A stretch of DNA of 42,207 nt, taken from assembly GCA_050942555.1 (NCBI GenBank), contig JBMNNN010000001.1, positions 1 through 42,207 of the forward strand, given 5' to 3'. The notes under the pieces were generated by a model. It did not search any database. It worked only from the letters and a program-made list of their open reading frames with translations, and was not told the DNA's origin. Source of the stretch: JAAYXU01 sp050942555 (GTDB lineage: Bacteria > Bacillota > Clostridia > Christensenellales > UMGS416). Each line of letters starts with the position of its first letter. Position 1 is the stretch's first letter. This document shows positions 1-8,329 of this stretch, piece after piece. A program made the translations under genes and the position numbers.

Positions 1-632
1 GCGACCGGATCGATGCCCTGCCAGAAGAGGTGGCTCGGATCGAAGTTCGCGCCGATGACGGGCCCGACTGCGTCGCGCAGCCGCACGAGCGTCTCGGGGC
101 TGTACACGCAGAAGCCCGGATGCATCTCGAGCGCGATGCGGCCGACGCCGTGGTCCTTCGCGAACGCTACTGTCTTTTTCCAGTAGGGGATGAGCACTTC
201 GTTCCACTGGTAGTCGAGTATCCGGGTGAAGTCGTCAGGCCACGGACAGGTTACCCAGTTCGGGGTCTTATCGGCTGGCGAACCGCCGGGGCAGCCCGAG
301 AAGGTCACGATCCGGTCGATGCCCAGCTTCTCAGCCAGCAGCACTGCCTGCTGGAAGTCCGATTCGAATCCCGCCGCGAACGCGGGGTCCGGGTGGACCG
401 GGTTCCCGTGCACCGACAGCGCCGCGATGCTCATGCCGTAACGATCGAACGTCTCCCGGAACGCGTCAAGCGCGGCCGCATCCGCGAGCAGTACGGCGGG
501 GTCGCAGTGCGCCTTCCCGGGGAATCCGCCGCATCCGATCTCGACCGTATCGATGCCCGAATCCTTAAGATACGACAGCGCCTTGTCCAGAGGCTGCCCG
601 CCCAGCAGTACGGTCAATACGCCCAGTTTCAT
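1..632 (-). CDS. Sugar phosphate isomerase/epimerase, TIM barrel (partial, 3' end off the window)
   Basis: About 210 codons are visible; the rest lies beyond the left edge. The product begins MKLGVLTVLLGGQPLDKAL and continues through TVEIGCGGF, AALSVHGNP, IVTFSGCPGG, IALEMHPGF and GANFDPSHL. These are the strand and metal-site segments of the xylose-isomerase-like TIM-barrel family (AP_endonuc_2); the Glu of LEMHPG and the Asp of NFDPSH are the usual metal or substrate ligands. Members isomerise or epimerise sugars, sugar phosphates or inosose, usually in the cytoplasm. The ATG at 632 has GGGAGGA 8 nt upstream, so the start is firm. The lipoprotein gene lies 81 bp upstream on the same strand. 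The exact substrate cannot be inferred. Confidence 0.85.
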   Translation of the reverse strand, partial: MKLGVLTVLLGGQPLDKALSYLKDSGIDTVEIGCGGFPGKAHCDPAVLLADAAALDAFRETFDRYGMSIAALSVHGNPVHPDPAFAAGFESDFQQAVLLAEKLGIDRIVTFSGCPGGSPADKTPNWVTCPWPDDFTRILDYQWNEVLIPYWKKTVAFAKDHGVGRIALEMHPGFCVYSPETLVRLRDAVGPVIGANFDPSHLFWQGIDPV

Positions 633-713
633 AGGATGATCCTCCCTTTGCCGTTAATATCTCAGACTACATTTAGACGCCGTGACGCGATATTCCTGCC
701 CTGCGCCGCAAAA

Positions 714-1421
714 TCAGGGCAAATAGCGCTCCGCGATCATATAGACCTCGCCGTCCAGCACATAGAAGTCAAAAAGACGGGGGTTATCGCGGGGCGCGGC
801 TTTGGCCATGAGCTCGGCCTGCGTAATGGGCACGGCCCGGCTCTCCTCGATGCCGTAGAACGTCGACTCCGCGACGGGCAGCGTCCGGGTATCCGACAGG
901 GATTCGTTGCGTATGTAATCCTCATCCTCGGGACTGCCGTCGCTCAGCGTGACCGGATCGTAGGTGACATACAGCCTGCCCTCGTCGCCCAAGCTGACCG
1001 CCAGAAGCAGCCCCTGTTGAGGCAGCGCGCCCAGTCCCGTGACCCGGCCGCGGTCCACATCGTACTCGATCGCCTGAAGCCACGCTGTCAGCTCCTCCCG
1101 GATCGCGCTGGCCGCGCCGGCAGCCTGCTCCTTCGTCTCGTCGATCCACTCGCGCACCTTTTCATATCCCCTGAGAAACTCGCGCTGCTGCGAGAGAGCC
1201 CGCTGCTGGTCTTCGAGCTGCTGCTGCTGCCGCTCTACGGTTTCTTTGAGCTCCTCAACTTGCCCGGTCAGCTCCTGGCTGCGGTCCTCCAGCTCCGCAA
1301 CGCGCTGCGCGAGTATGGCCAGATCCTGCTGCGCGGCGCTGTAACTTCCCGGCGCGCTCTGGCACCCTGCCAGGGCGAACGCCGCACATACGGCCAGCAG
1401 AACAGGTATCGCACGCTTCAT
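714..1421 (-). CDS. Coiled-coil lipoprotein of unknown function
   Basis: A protein of 235 residues with an N-terminal signal (MKRAIPVLLAVCAAFALAGC) ending in a lipobox LAGC, so it should be lipid-anchored on the outer face of the membrane. Residues about 30-80 are rich in Glu, Gln and Leu (LEDRSQELTGQVEELKETVE) and look like a coiled coil. The C-terminal half is globular and mixed (YVTYDPVTL, FDFYVLDGEVYMIAERYLP). I do not recognise a named family. A GTG 9 bp upstream is in frame, but the GGAAGGAAGGA box is about 10 nt from this ATG and would abut the GTG, so ATG at 1421 is preferred. A promoter with a consensus extended -10 sits just upstream. Confidence 0.85.
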   Translation of the reverse strand: MKRAIPVLLAVCAAFALAGCQSAPGSYSAAQQDLAILAQRVAELEDRSQELTGQVEELKETVERQQQQLEDQQRALSQQREFLRGYEKVREWIDETKEQAAGAASAIREELTAWLQAIEYDVDRGRVTGLGALPQQGLLLAVSLGDEGRLYVTYDPVTLSDGSPEDEDYIRNESLSDTRTLPVAESTFYGIEESRAVPITQAELMAKAAPRDNPRLFDFYVLDGEVYMIAERYLP

Positions 1422-1444
1422 TAGGATCACATCCTTCCTTCCGT

Positions 1445-1473
1445 ATTATACCATCGGGTTTGTATAAACGGAA
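1445..1473 (-). promoter_or_regulatory. Promoter of the lipoprotein gene
   Basis: On the minus strand a perfect extended -10, TGGTATAAT (TATAAT is the complement of 1445-1450), lies about 24 bp before the lipoprotein ATG. The -35 at 17 bp spacing reads TTCCGT, which is weak, as is common when the extended -10 is present. The transcript would start near 1438 and carry only the ribosome binding site as leader. The rest of the divergent region (1474-1668) is AT-rich. On the plus strand it should hold the ABC-operon promoter; TTTACA (1601) and TACAAT (1622) are possible but only 15 bp apart, so I do not call them. Confidence 0.6.
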
Positions 1474-1668
1474 GATGCCCTGGAGTACAACTATGTATTA
1501 TCCCCGTCCTGCGGGGTATCACTTAATGAATGCCTTAAAAGTTAATGAAATTAGAATATTAGCCAATTTGAATGCCTGATGGCTGGCTTATCGGCCAAGA
1601 TTTACACTTTGTTCACACTATTACAATACATCTTTGCTAAAATACTAGCTTGTGAGGAGGGAGTTACT

Positions 1669-2616
1669 ATGATCAAAGTCGATAATGTGACAAAAAAATA
1701 CGGCGACAAATTTGCGGTAAAAGACGTCAGCTTCGAAGTCAAGGAGGGGGAGATCGTCGGATTTCTTGGCCGCAACGGCGCGGGTAAGACCACTACGATG
1801 AATATCATTACCGGCTACATTTCCTCCACGGCGGGCACCGCCCAGGTAGACGGGTATGATATTCTCAAGGACCCGCTGCAGGTCAAGAAACGGATCGGCT
1901 ATCTGCCCGAAAAGCCGCCCATCTACTTTAGCATGACCGTGAATGAATATCTGCGCTTCTGCTGCGATATCAAGGGTGTCGACCGCAAGAAGCAAAGCCC
2001 CCACATACAGGACATATGCGAACTGGTCGGCATCCCCCATATGCGCAAACGCCTCATTAAAAACCTGTCCAAGGGATACAAGCAGCGGGTTGGCCTGGCC
2101 CAGTCGCTGATCGGCAATCCCCCGGTGCTGATACTCGACGAGCCCACCGTGGGCCTTGACCCCCGGCAGATCATCGAGATCCGGCAGCTGATCAAGGACC
2201 TGGGGCGCAGCCATACGATTATACTCAGCTCCCATATCCTCCACGAGGTAGCCGACGTCTGCGAGCGCGTCATCATCATCGACAAGGGAAAGATCGTAGC
2301 CAAGGACACGCTTGAGAACCTGGCCCGCGACGTCAAGTCCATCACCCGCATGACGGTACGCGTTTCCGACGGAAACAACGACGTACGCAAAGCGATCCAC
2401 GACCTGCACGGCGTCAAGTATGTCGAAAGCATGGGCGTCAAGGAGATGGGCTCGGTGGATTACCTGATCGAATGCGAGAAGGACACCGACATCCGCCGGG
2501 AACTTTTTACCATGTTGTCCCGCATGGGCAAGCCCATACTGATGCTGCGCCCGATGGACGTAACGCTGGAAGACATTTTTCTCGAGGTCACGACCGAAGA
2601 CAAGGAGGTTTCCTGA
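1669..2616 (+). CDS. ABC transporter ATP-binding protein (GldA/ABC-2 type)
   Basis: The 315-residue cytoplasmic ATPase powers the permease encoded next. Walker A GRNGAGKTT is at residues 34-42, the Q-loop follows near GYLPEKPP, the signature LSKGYKQR is at 133-140, Walker B VLILDEPT at 153-160 and the H-loop His at 189. A C-terminal domain of about 90 residues follows the ATPase core, as is typical of ABC-2 drug, lipid or gliding-type exporters. An in-frame upstream extension to 1579 exists, but GAGGAGGG at 1654-1661 places the start at ATG 1669. It is the first gene of a four-gene operon; the permease starts 1 bp after its stop. Confidence 0.93.
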   Translation: MIKVDNVTKKYGDKFAVKDVSFEVKEGEIVGFLGRNGAGKTTTMNIITGYISSTAGTAQVDGYDILKDPLQVKKRIGYLPEKPPIYFSMTVNEYLRFCCDIKGVDRKKQSPHIQDICELVGIPHMRKRLIKNLSKGYKQRVGLAQSLIGNPPVLILDEPTVGLDPRQIIEIRQLIKDLGRSHTIILSSHILHEVADVCERVIIIDKGKIVAKDTLENLARDVKSITRMTVRVSDGNNDVRKAIHDLHGVKYVESMGVKEMGSVDYLIECEKDTDIRRELFTMLSRMGKPILMLRPMDVTLEDIFLEVTTEDKEVS

Positions 2617-2617
2617 C

Positions 2618-3328
2618 ATGCTGGCCATCTGGAAAAAGGAAGTGCAGGCCTATTACCTTTCCCCGATCGCATATGTATTCACCGGCGTTTTCATGCTGGT
2701 TTCGGGCCTGTTCTTCACGCTGTCCAATATACTTAGCTATAATGCATCCTTTATCGGGACACTCAGCAGCCTGACGTTCCTTTTCATGCTGGTGGTTCCG
2801 ATACTGACGATGCGGCTTTTGAGCGAGGAGCGCCTCCACAAGACCGACCAGTTGCTCTTAACCGCCCCGGTTTCACTGACCGCCGTGGTGGTGGGCAAGT
2901 ATCTGGCAGCCCTGACGGTGTTCGCGGTGACGCTGCTCGTAAGCGGCGTGTATCCGCTGGTACTTATGATATTCGGAAATCCCGCCGTGGGAGAGATCAT
3001 GACAGGGTATGTCGGGTTTTTCCTGCTGGGAGCTGCGATCATATCGGTGGGCGTATTCATGTCGTCGCTCACCGAAAGCCAGGTGACCGCTGCGGTCACC
3101 ACATTCGGCATACTGCTGTTCCTTCAGCTCATCGAGGCGATTGTGCCCTCGCTGGACGCCCCCTGGCTCATCACAGCGTTCCAGTGGATATCGATCTATT
3201 CTAGGTTCGAGACGTTCTCGATGGGACTGCTGTCTCTGGTGCCCAGCCTGTACTACATAAGCTTTGTGGCGGTGTTCCTGTTCCTGACCATCCGCGTCAT
3301 GGACAGAAGACGCTGGAGCGAGGAGTGA
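2618..3328 (+). CDS. ABC-2 type transporter permease (GldF-like)
   Basis: This 236-residue integral membrane protein has about six hydrophobic segments, including AYVFTGVFMLVSGLFFTL near the N-terminus, LSSLTFLFMLVVPILTMRLL, LAALTVFAVTLLVSGVYPLV, VGFFLLGAAIISVGVFMSSL and a C-terminal YYISFVAVFLFLTIRVMDRR. The motif MRLLSEERLHKTDQLLLTAPVSLTAVVVGK is split between the membrane and a cytoplasmic loop and matches the coupling region of ABC-2 permeases of the GldF/NosY group. Only one permease gene is present, so the transporter is probably a homodimer. AAGGAGG in the last codons of the ATPase gene serves as ribosome binding site. The substrate is unknown. Confidence 0.9.
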   Translation: MLAIWKKEVQAYYLSPIAYVFTGVFMLVSGLFFTLSNILSYNASFIGTLSSLTFLFMLVVPILTMRLLSEERLHKTDQLLLTAPVSLTAVVVGKYLAALTVFAVTLLVSGVYPLVLMIFGNPAVGEIMTGYVGFFLLGAAIISVGVFMSSLTESQVTAAVTTFGILLFLQLIEAIVPSLDAPWLITAFQWISIYSRFETFSMGLLSLVPSLYYISFVAVFLFLTIRVMDRRRWSEE

Positions 3329-3335
3329 TTTTGCT

Positions 3336-4820
3336 ATGAAGGATTCCGCGAAACAGTTTTCGTTAAAGAAAGTTTCAGCGTTCTTTAACCAGAAGAAGTT
3401 TAAATACGGCGGTTATTCGGTGGCGCTGACCGCGATCGTCATCGCGCTTATCGGGCTTGTGAACTTCGGCTTTACGCTGCTGGACCGCTACTACGACCTG
3501 AAGATCGACTACAGCCAGAACCAGACCTATTCGATATCGGTTCAGTCGCAGAGCGTTCTGGCAAAGCTCGACGAGGATATCACGATCTATACGCTCTACC
3601 CGGTAGGAAAAGAGGATGCCACGATCCGCGAAATAATTAATAAATACAAATCCTACTCGGACCATATCAGCGTCGTCAACATCGATCCCAACCGGAATCC
3701 GACGTTCGTCAACCAGTTTGCGGCAGAGAACGAGAGCATCCGGGAAGGCTACATCATCGTTTCGAACGCCGACCAGACCAAGTTCAGGGTGCTCGACAGG
3801 TACGACCAGTACAGCATAAAATACGACCAGTCGGGCTATGGGCAGTCCATAGATCAGGTGATCGTAGAGGGCTCCCTGACAAAGGCCGTCATGTATATCA
3901 CCGCCGACAAGCTGCAGCGGGCGCTCTTCCTGGAGGGGCACGGAGAACCCGCATATTCGGCTAGCATGGCGCTGCGCAACAGCCTGACCGACCAGAACTA
4001 CGAGGTGCTCTCGTATAATCCGCTTACCTCGGAGGAAACGCTGCAGCCCGGCGACATCGTGGTCGTGCTCGCGCCTGCATCGGACATCAACGACACCGAG
4101 CGCGAGATACTCAAGGCGCACATCACGCAGGGCGGCCGGTTCCTGTTCGCGTTCAACCCGAAGTACGGCTCGCTGCCCAACTTCGAGTCGCTGCTGGAGC
4201 TGTACGGCATCCGTCTCGGGAACGGCATCATCATCGAGGGCGACCGCTCGTTCTACGCGCTGCCGCAGCCGTATTACCTGCTGCCCGATATCCAGACGCA
4301 CGGCGCGACCCGGAACGCCGACAGCTCCGGGATACCCGTAATGATACCCGGATCGGGCGCAGTCTACCCGCCCGACGTACCGCCCTTAAGCAGCATCAGG
4401 ATCGAATCGCTGCTCAAAACATCGGGCTCGTCATGGCTGGAGGCGATCGATACCACCGATATCACGAAGAACGAGGACGACGAGACGGGGCCGTTTGACG
4501 TTGGATTGGCCGTTACGAAGACCGATTCGTACAACGAGGAGAACAATGTGCAGTTCATCGTGTTTAACAGCTCGGACTTCCTGCAGTACGCCGACCAGCT
4601 GACCACGTTCTCCAACGCGGACCTCATGGACGGGTGCATGCAGTGGCTCAGCGTCGAGTCCGAGACGATCTATGTCCGCGGCAAGGTTACCGACAAACCG
4701 ATGCTGTACTTCTCCAGCGCGTCCCAGATCTATACGGTCATCATACTCGCCTGGCCGGTGCTGTCGCTTATCATATTCGCGGCTGGCATCATCATCTACT
4801 TAAGGCGCAGGCATCTGTAA
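3336..4820 (+). CDS. GldG family ABC transporter auxiliary protein
   Basis: The 494-residue protein has one membrane segment near the N-terminus (ALTAIVIALIGLVNFGFTLL) and one at the very C-terminus (VIILAWPVLSLIIFAAGIII) before a basic tail LRRRHL, so the large middle part faces outside. That part has the ABC_transp_aux layout: YSISVQSQSVLAKLDEDITI, YSDHISVVNIDPNRNP, LFLEGHGEPAY, NYEVLSYNPL, GDIVVVLAPASDI and GGRFLFAFNP. In Bacteroidetes, GldA/F/G is needed for gliding; in non-gliding Firmicutes the role is not established. A GAGGAG box about 11 nt upstream supports ATG 3336. It belongs to the operon from 1669 to 6272. Confidence 0.88.
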   Translation: MKDSAKQFSLKKVSAFFNQKKFKYGGYSVALTAIVIALIGLVNFGFTLLDRYYDLKIDYSQNQTYSISVQSQSVLAKLDEDITIYTLYPVGKEDATIREIINKYKSYSDHISVVNIDPNRNPTFVNQFAAENESIREGYIIVSNADQTKFRVLDRYDQYSIKYDQSGYGQSIDQVIVEGSLTKAVMYITADKLQRALFLEGHGEPAYSASMALRNSLTDQNYEVLSYNPLTSEETLQPGDIVVVLAPASDINDTEREILKAHITQGGRFLFAFNPKYGSLPNFESLLELYGIRLGNGIIIEGDRSFYALPQPYYLLPDIQTHGATRNADSSGIPVMIPGSGAVYPPDVPPLSSIRIESLLKTSGSSWLEAIDTTDITKNEDDETGPFDVGLAVTKTDSYNEENNVQFIVFNSSDFLQYADQLTTFSNADLMDGCMQWLSVESETIYVRGKVTDKPMLYFSSASQIYTVIILAWPVLSLIIFAAGIIIYLRRRHL

Positions 4821-4832
4821 GGAGGCGCACAG

Positions 4833-6272
4833 ATGAAGATGGTTCGCAACCTGCTGATCCTGCTGGGCGCCGTGGCGGTGGCCCTGGCGGCCGTGCTCCT
4901 GCTCCCGCGCCTCGCGCCCCAGGAGGAGCCCATCCCGACGCTCGCGCCCACAACCCCGCCCGAGCACCTGCAGCTGAGCAATAAGAGAGCGGCCGACGTG
5001 TCCCGCATCACCATCGACAACGAAGACGGGCGCATGGTTTACTATTGGGACGCCGACGAAGAGCTCTGGAAGCTGGAAGGTCACGAGGACATCGAGATCG
5101 ACCAGTCCAAGGCCAAGGACGTGGCTTACACCGCCTCCTACATATCCGGCGAGAGCGTCATCATGGACGACCTGTCGAACCTGGCTGAATACGGGCTGGA
5201 CAAACCTGCGATTACCGTGGAGACTGAATTTCTGGATGGCACGTCGATCCGGTTCTATATCGGAAACCCGAGTCCTTCCAGGCAGACCAACTACGCCTAT
5301 ATGGAGGGCGGGACCCGCGTGGTGGACCTGTGGATGAACTACGCGCGGAATTTCCGCTACAAGCTCGAGGATCTCATCTCTGTCAACATGTTGGAGATGT
5401 CGATCGACAACATCGTAAAGGTCCGCCTGGAGCGCAGCGGCAGGGAGCCTCTAGAGGTCATCGACCGCAAGGGCACCGAACACGCCAGCCTGTTTTCCTG
5501 GTATGTGGCAGAGCCCTGGGAGCATCTGTGCGACACCGAGAAGATCAACAAGTTCCTACAGGATATCGTAGCGATCGAACCTGCGGCTGTGGCGAGCAGC
5601 AATCCGGGCAACCTGGCCGACTACGGGCTCGACGAGCCGTCGATGACGCTGTATGTGGAGAACTCCGATGGGGGCAGCTATACGCTCTACGTCGGCGACG
5701 CCGCCGACAGCTCCAATACCTATGTGGCGCTGGAGGGCGACCCGATGGTATACAAGATAGGCACAAATAAGCTTAAGGCCATCGATGTGAATCCCTTCGC
5801 GATAACCGACAAGCTGCTGTCGCTGATATTCGTATCCAATGTCGATGAGATGCATTTTTCCGGGCTGGGCGACCGGTTTGACGTGCAGATCCGGCAGGTG
5901 GAGCGCAAGGACGAGAAAGGGGAAACCAAACTCGACGCCAACGGAAAGCCCATCACCGACAGCGAGTACACGATGGACGGCAAGCCCATCAACGCGTCGG
6001 CCGGCTCCCAGCTCTATCAGGCCTGCCTGGGAGTAAGGCTGCACAGCCCGCTGTCCGAGGAATTCACGCCCGCGGGCGCGCCCGCCGCGACGCTGACATA
6101 CGATCTGAAACTGACCGGTATAAAGCGGTATGAGTTCAAGTTCTACGATTACAAGAAGGATTACTACGCTGTGTCCATCAACGGGGAGATCAACTTCATC
6201 GTGCTCAAGGAGGAAGTGCAAAATATCGTCACCGTCCTTGGCCAGGTGCGCAGCGGAGAGCTGGATAACTAA
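4833..6272 (+). CDS. DUF4340 domain-containing membrane-anchored protein
   Basis: The 479-residue protein has a single N-terminal membrane anchor (residues 5-25, LLILLGAVAVALAAVLLLP), then a Pro/Thr spacer and a large outside domain. The domain contains two related blocks, each with a basic start (residues about 55 and 193), a W-x-L/V strand, LAEYGLDKP (117-125) or LADYGLDEP (261-269), and a following strand RFYIGNPS or TLYVGDAA. This is the DUF4340 pattern and points to internal duplication. Such genes often follow gldG-type genes, so the product is probably a partner of the ABC complex. GGAGG 7 nt upstream supports ATG 4833. A terminator follows within 20 bp. Confidence 0.88.
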   Translation: MKMVRNLLILLGAVAVALAAVLLLPRLAPQEEPIPTLAPTTPPEHLQLSNKRAADVSRITIDNEDGRMVYYWDADEELWKLEGHEDIEIDQSKAKDVAYTASYISGESVIMDDLSNLAEYGLDKPAITVETEFLDGTSIRFYIGNPSPSRQTNYAYMEGGTRVVDLWMNYARNFRYKLEDLISVNMLEMSIDNIVKVRLERSGREPLEVIDRKGTEHASLFSWYVAEPWEHLCDTEKINKFLQDIVAIEPAAVASSNPGNLADYGLDEPSMTLYVENSDGGSYTLYVGDAADSSNTYVALEGDPMVYKIGTNKLKAIDVNPFAITDKLLSLIFVSNVDEMHFSGLGDRFDVQIRQVERKDEKGETKLDANGKPITDSEYTMDGKPINASAGSQLYQACLGVRLHSPLSEEFTPAGAPAATLTYDLKLTGIKRYEFKFYDYKKDYYAVSINGEINFIVLKEEVQNIVTVLGQVRSGELDN

Positions 6273-6291
6273 CGACAGGATCGTACCACAC

Positions 6292-6318
6292 GGACCGCCC
6301 GCCGGGCGGTCCTTTGTG
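6292..6318 (+). terminator. Rho-independent terminator of the ABC/GldG operon
   Basis: A perfect 9-bp stem GGACCGCCC/GGGCGGTCC with a 3-nt loop is followed by TTTGTGT, starting 20 bp after the DUF4340 stop codon. Confidence 0.85.
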
Positions 6319-6382
6319 TCTGCCGGTATAAAATGTGATGCTATATTAAACGGATTTATCCCGATTTGTGATCATGTTGCAA

Positions 6383-6411
6383 TGGACGCGGTGGGCAGGC
6401 TGTGGTATCAT
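6383..6411 (+). promoter_or_regulatory. Promoter of the SH3-domain gene
   Basis: TGGACG (6383-6388), 17-bp spacer, then TATCAT (6406-6411) with the extended -10 TG one base before it. The predicted transcript starts near 6418, downstream of an in-frame ATG at 6382. That supports the TTG at 6451 as the real start of the following gene. Confidence 0.5.
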
Positions 6412-6450
6412 GATAAAAAGCCGGGCGTGCGGGGAAAGGGGGAGTCTGGT

Positions 6451-7260
6451 TTGCAGTATGCGCTGCGGTTTGCATGGGTCGTGGTCAAGCTCCTGGGGCT
6501 TGGACTGCTCATAGTCGGCATGCTCGTAATGGCGTTCCTGTACGCGATGGACTCCGCCAATGTCTACCTGATCGCGACCGACGGCATGAAGGCGCGCGCC
6601 GGCGTGATACTGGGCCAGGAGGATTCGTCGACGCTGGGCAATTATTTTACCGGCGCGTTTCTGGCCGGAGACGAAATGCTCAGGCAGAAGCCCTATCAGG
6701 ACGCGATCATACGGAGCTTCACATACCATATCAATGTAAAATCCCTCTGGTGCCGGCCCTGGGACAGATGGGCGGAGCTGGAGATCATCGAGTCGATCCC
6801 CGAGATTGACGGCGAGCTGTCGGACGAAACAAAGAGCAAAGCCGCGCTTCCCGAGTGGCAGCGCACCCGCTACCGGGTCGTGTGCATCAGGCAGGACGGC
6901 CGGTGGTATATATCGGGGATGGAGCCCATCGAGCTCATGCCGCCCGAGGACACGCCGACCCCCGAGCCGGTCATCACGCCGTCGCCCACACCGCAGACAA
7001 CGGCGTCGCCCGAGCCCACGCCGACTTCGTCGGCGACGAGCGCTGCGCCGCCTACTCAGCCTCCCCGTACCGGCACCGTGGTCGTGGACCGGGGCAACGC
7101 GCTCAATGTCCGCAGCGGCCCGGGGACCGACTACGACAAGATCGGCGCGCTCAATAACGGCGAAACGGTCGTCATACTGGGCCAGGAGGGCACATGGATC
7201 ATGATCGACTACGAAGGACGGCAGGCATGGGTCTATTCCCGGTATATTCAGGAGAACTGA
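6451..7260 (+). CDS. Membrane-anchored protein with C-terminal bacterial SH3 domain
   Basis: From TTG 6451 the product has 269 residues. Near the N-terminus is one membrane segment (VVVKLLGLGLLIVGMLVMAF), then a region of about 130 residues of unknown type containing GNYFTGAFLAGDE and WDRWAELEIIESIPEIDGE. A low-complexity linker of about 45 residues rich in Pro, Thr and Ser follows, and then a bacterial SH3 (SH3b) domain: ALNVRSGPGTDYDKIGAL, GETVVILGQEGTWIMI, AWVYSRYI. SH3b domains usually bind cell-wall peptides, so the protein is probably outside and may contact peptidoglycan. The AAAGGGGGAG box about 8 nt before the TTG and the promoter position support this start over an ATG at 6382. Confidence 0.82.
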   Translation: MQYALRFAWVVVKLLGLGLLIVGMLVMAFLYAMDSANVYLIATDGMKARAGVILGQEDSSTLGNYFTGAFLAGDEMLRQKPYQDAIIRSFTYHINVKSLWCRPWDRWAELEIIESIPEIDGELSDETKSKAALPEWQRTRYRVVCIRQDGRWYISGMEPIELMPPEDTPTPEPVITPSPTPQTTASPEPTPTSSATSAAPPTQPPRTGTVVVDRGNALNVRSGPGTDYDKIGALNNGETVVILGQEGTWIMIDYEGRQAWVYSRYIQEN

Positions 7261-7278
7261 CACGGACTGCCGAATGCA

Positions 7279-7308
7279 CGCGGGCGCATCGTATGCGCCC
7301 GCGTTTTT
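7279..7308 (+). terminator. Rho-independent terminator after the SH3-domain gene
   Basis: A perfect 10-bp stem CGCGGGCGCA/TGCGCCCGCG with a 5-nt loop is followed directly by TTTTT. It ends only 19 bp before the dusB start codon. Confidence 0.92.
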
Positions 7309-7327
7309 CGAAAAGGAGACATCGGCC

Positions 7328-8293
7328 ATGCGGATCGGAACCGTTGAGATAGGCGACGGCGCGCTGCTGGCGCCGATGGCCGGCATCACGGAAATGCCGT
7401 TCCGGGTGCTGTGCCGCAGGATGAGCGCAGCCCTCGTCTATACCGAAATGGTCAGCGCGAATAGCCTCCTTTATCGCTCCGCCGAGGCCGAAACGCTGCT
7501 GGATACAATCCCTGAAGAGCGCCCGGTGGCGGTGCAGCTATTCGGGGACGATCCCGCGCTCATGGCCGACATGGCCGCACGGTGGGGGGAAAGATTCGAC
7601 CTCATCGACCTTAACATGGGATGTCCCGCGCCCAAGATCGTAAAAGCCGGGCGCGGATGCGCACTGATGCGCAACCCCGCGCTGGCCGCACGGATCGCGC
7701 AGCGCGTATGCGCCGCCGCGGGAAAGCCGGTGACCGCGAAAATCCGGGCGGGCTGGGACGATACTTGCCGGAACGCCGTGGAAGTCGCCAGAAGGCTTGA
7801 GGACGCGGGGATCGCCGCCGTATGCGTACACGGCCGCACGCGCAGCCAGCAGTATTCGGGATCTGCCGACTGGAACGTCATCGCCCGCGTGAAGGAGACG
7901 CTTTCGATTCCTGTCATCGGCAGCGGGGATGTGGATTCGGGCCCGTCGGCGGCGCGCATGCTGCGCGAAACCGGCTGCGACGCGGTCATGGTTGGACGTG
8001 CGGCCCGGGGAAATCCGTGGGTGTTCGCGCAGATCGCGCACTATCTGCGCACCGGAGAGACGCTGCCCGAGCCGCCTGGCGCAGAGCGCCTGCGCGTTGC
8101 CATCGAGCACGGGCGCATGCTGGCTGCGCAGCAGGGCGAAGCGCTGGCGGCTCTGAAGATGCGCAGGCACATGGCCTGGTATCTGCACGGCGTGCGGGGC
8201 GCGGCGTCCTGCAGGCGGCGGCTGACGACGGCGAGCAGCCTTGCCGAAATGGAGGAGATACTCGCTGAATGCCTGGCCGCCGGAGAGTCGTAG
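7328..8293 (+). CDS. dusB: tRNA-dihydrouridine synthase (DusB family)
   Basis: This 321-residue cytoplasmic flavoenzyme reduces specific uridines in tRNA to dihydrouridine using FMN and NADPH. Family hallmarks are all present: LLAPMAGITEMPFR (FMN site), LFGDDP, LIDLNMGCPAPKIVKAGRGC with the catalytic Cys99, KIRAGWDD, CVHGRTRSQQYSGSADW, VIGSGDV and VGRAARGNPWVF, followed by the C-terminal helical tRNA-binding part. AAAAGGAGA about 9 nt upstream supports ATG 7328. The gene lies immediately behind a strong terminator, so its promoter is not obvious. It converges on galE with a shared terminator. Confidence 0.95.
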   Translation: MRIGTVEIGDGALLAPMAGITEMPFRVLCRRMSAALVYTEMVSANSLLYRSAEAETLLDTIPEERPVAVQLFGDDPALMADMAARWGERFDLIDLNMGCPAPKIVKAGRGCALMRNPALAARIAQRVCAAAGKPVTAKIRAGWDDTCRNAVEVARRLEDAGIAAVCVHGRTRSQQYSGSADWNVIARVKETLSIPVIGSGDVDSGPSAARMLRETGCDAVMVGRAARGNPWVFAQIAHYLRTGETLPEPPGAERLRVAIEHGRMLAAQQGEALAALKMRRHMAWYLHGVRGAASCRRRLTTASSLAEMEEILAECLAAGES

Positions 8294-8329
8294 GAAATGC
8301 GTACCGCATATCGCCCTATATACAATCAT

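Noticed and set aside
30..1424. Long rightward open frame of 464 codons across the isomerase and lipoprotein genes
   Set aside because: It is antisense to two genes with clear motifs, starts and ribosome binding sites; its product is Arg-rich and without family features, as expected for a high-GC shadow frame.
1485..1503. GTAC-x-A-x-TATGTATTATCC near-copy of 9668-9686 (17 of 19 bases)
   Set aside because: A rough estimate gives several such near-matches by chance in 42 kb on both strands, the two sites have different positions relative to their promoters, and no further copy was found.
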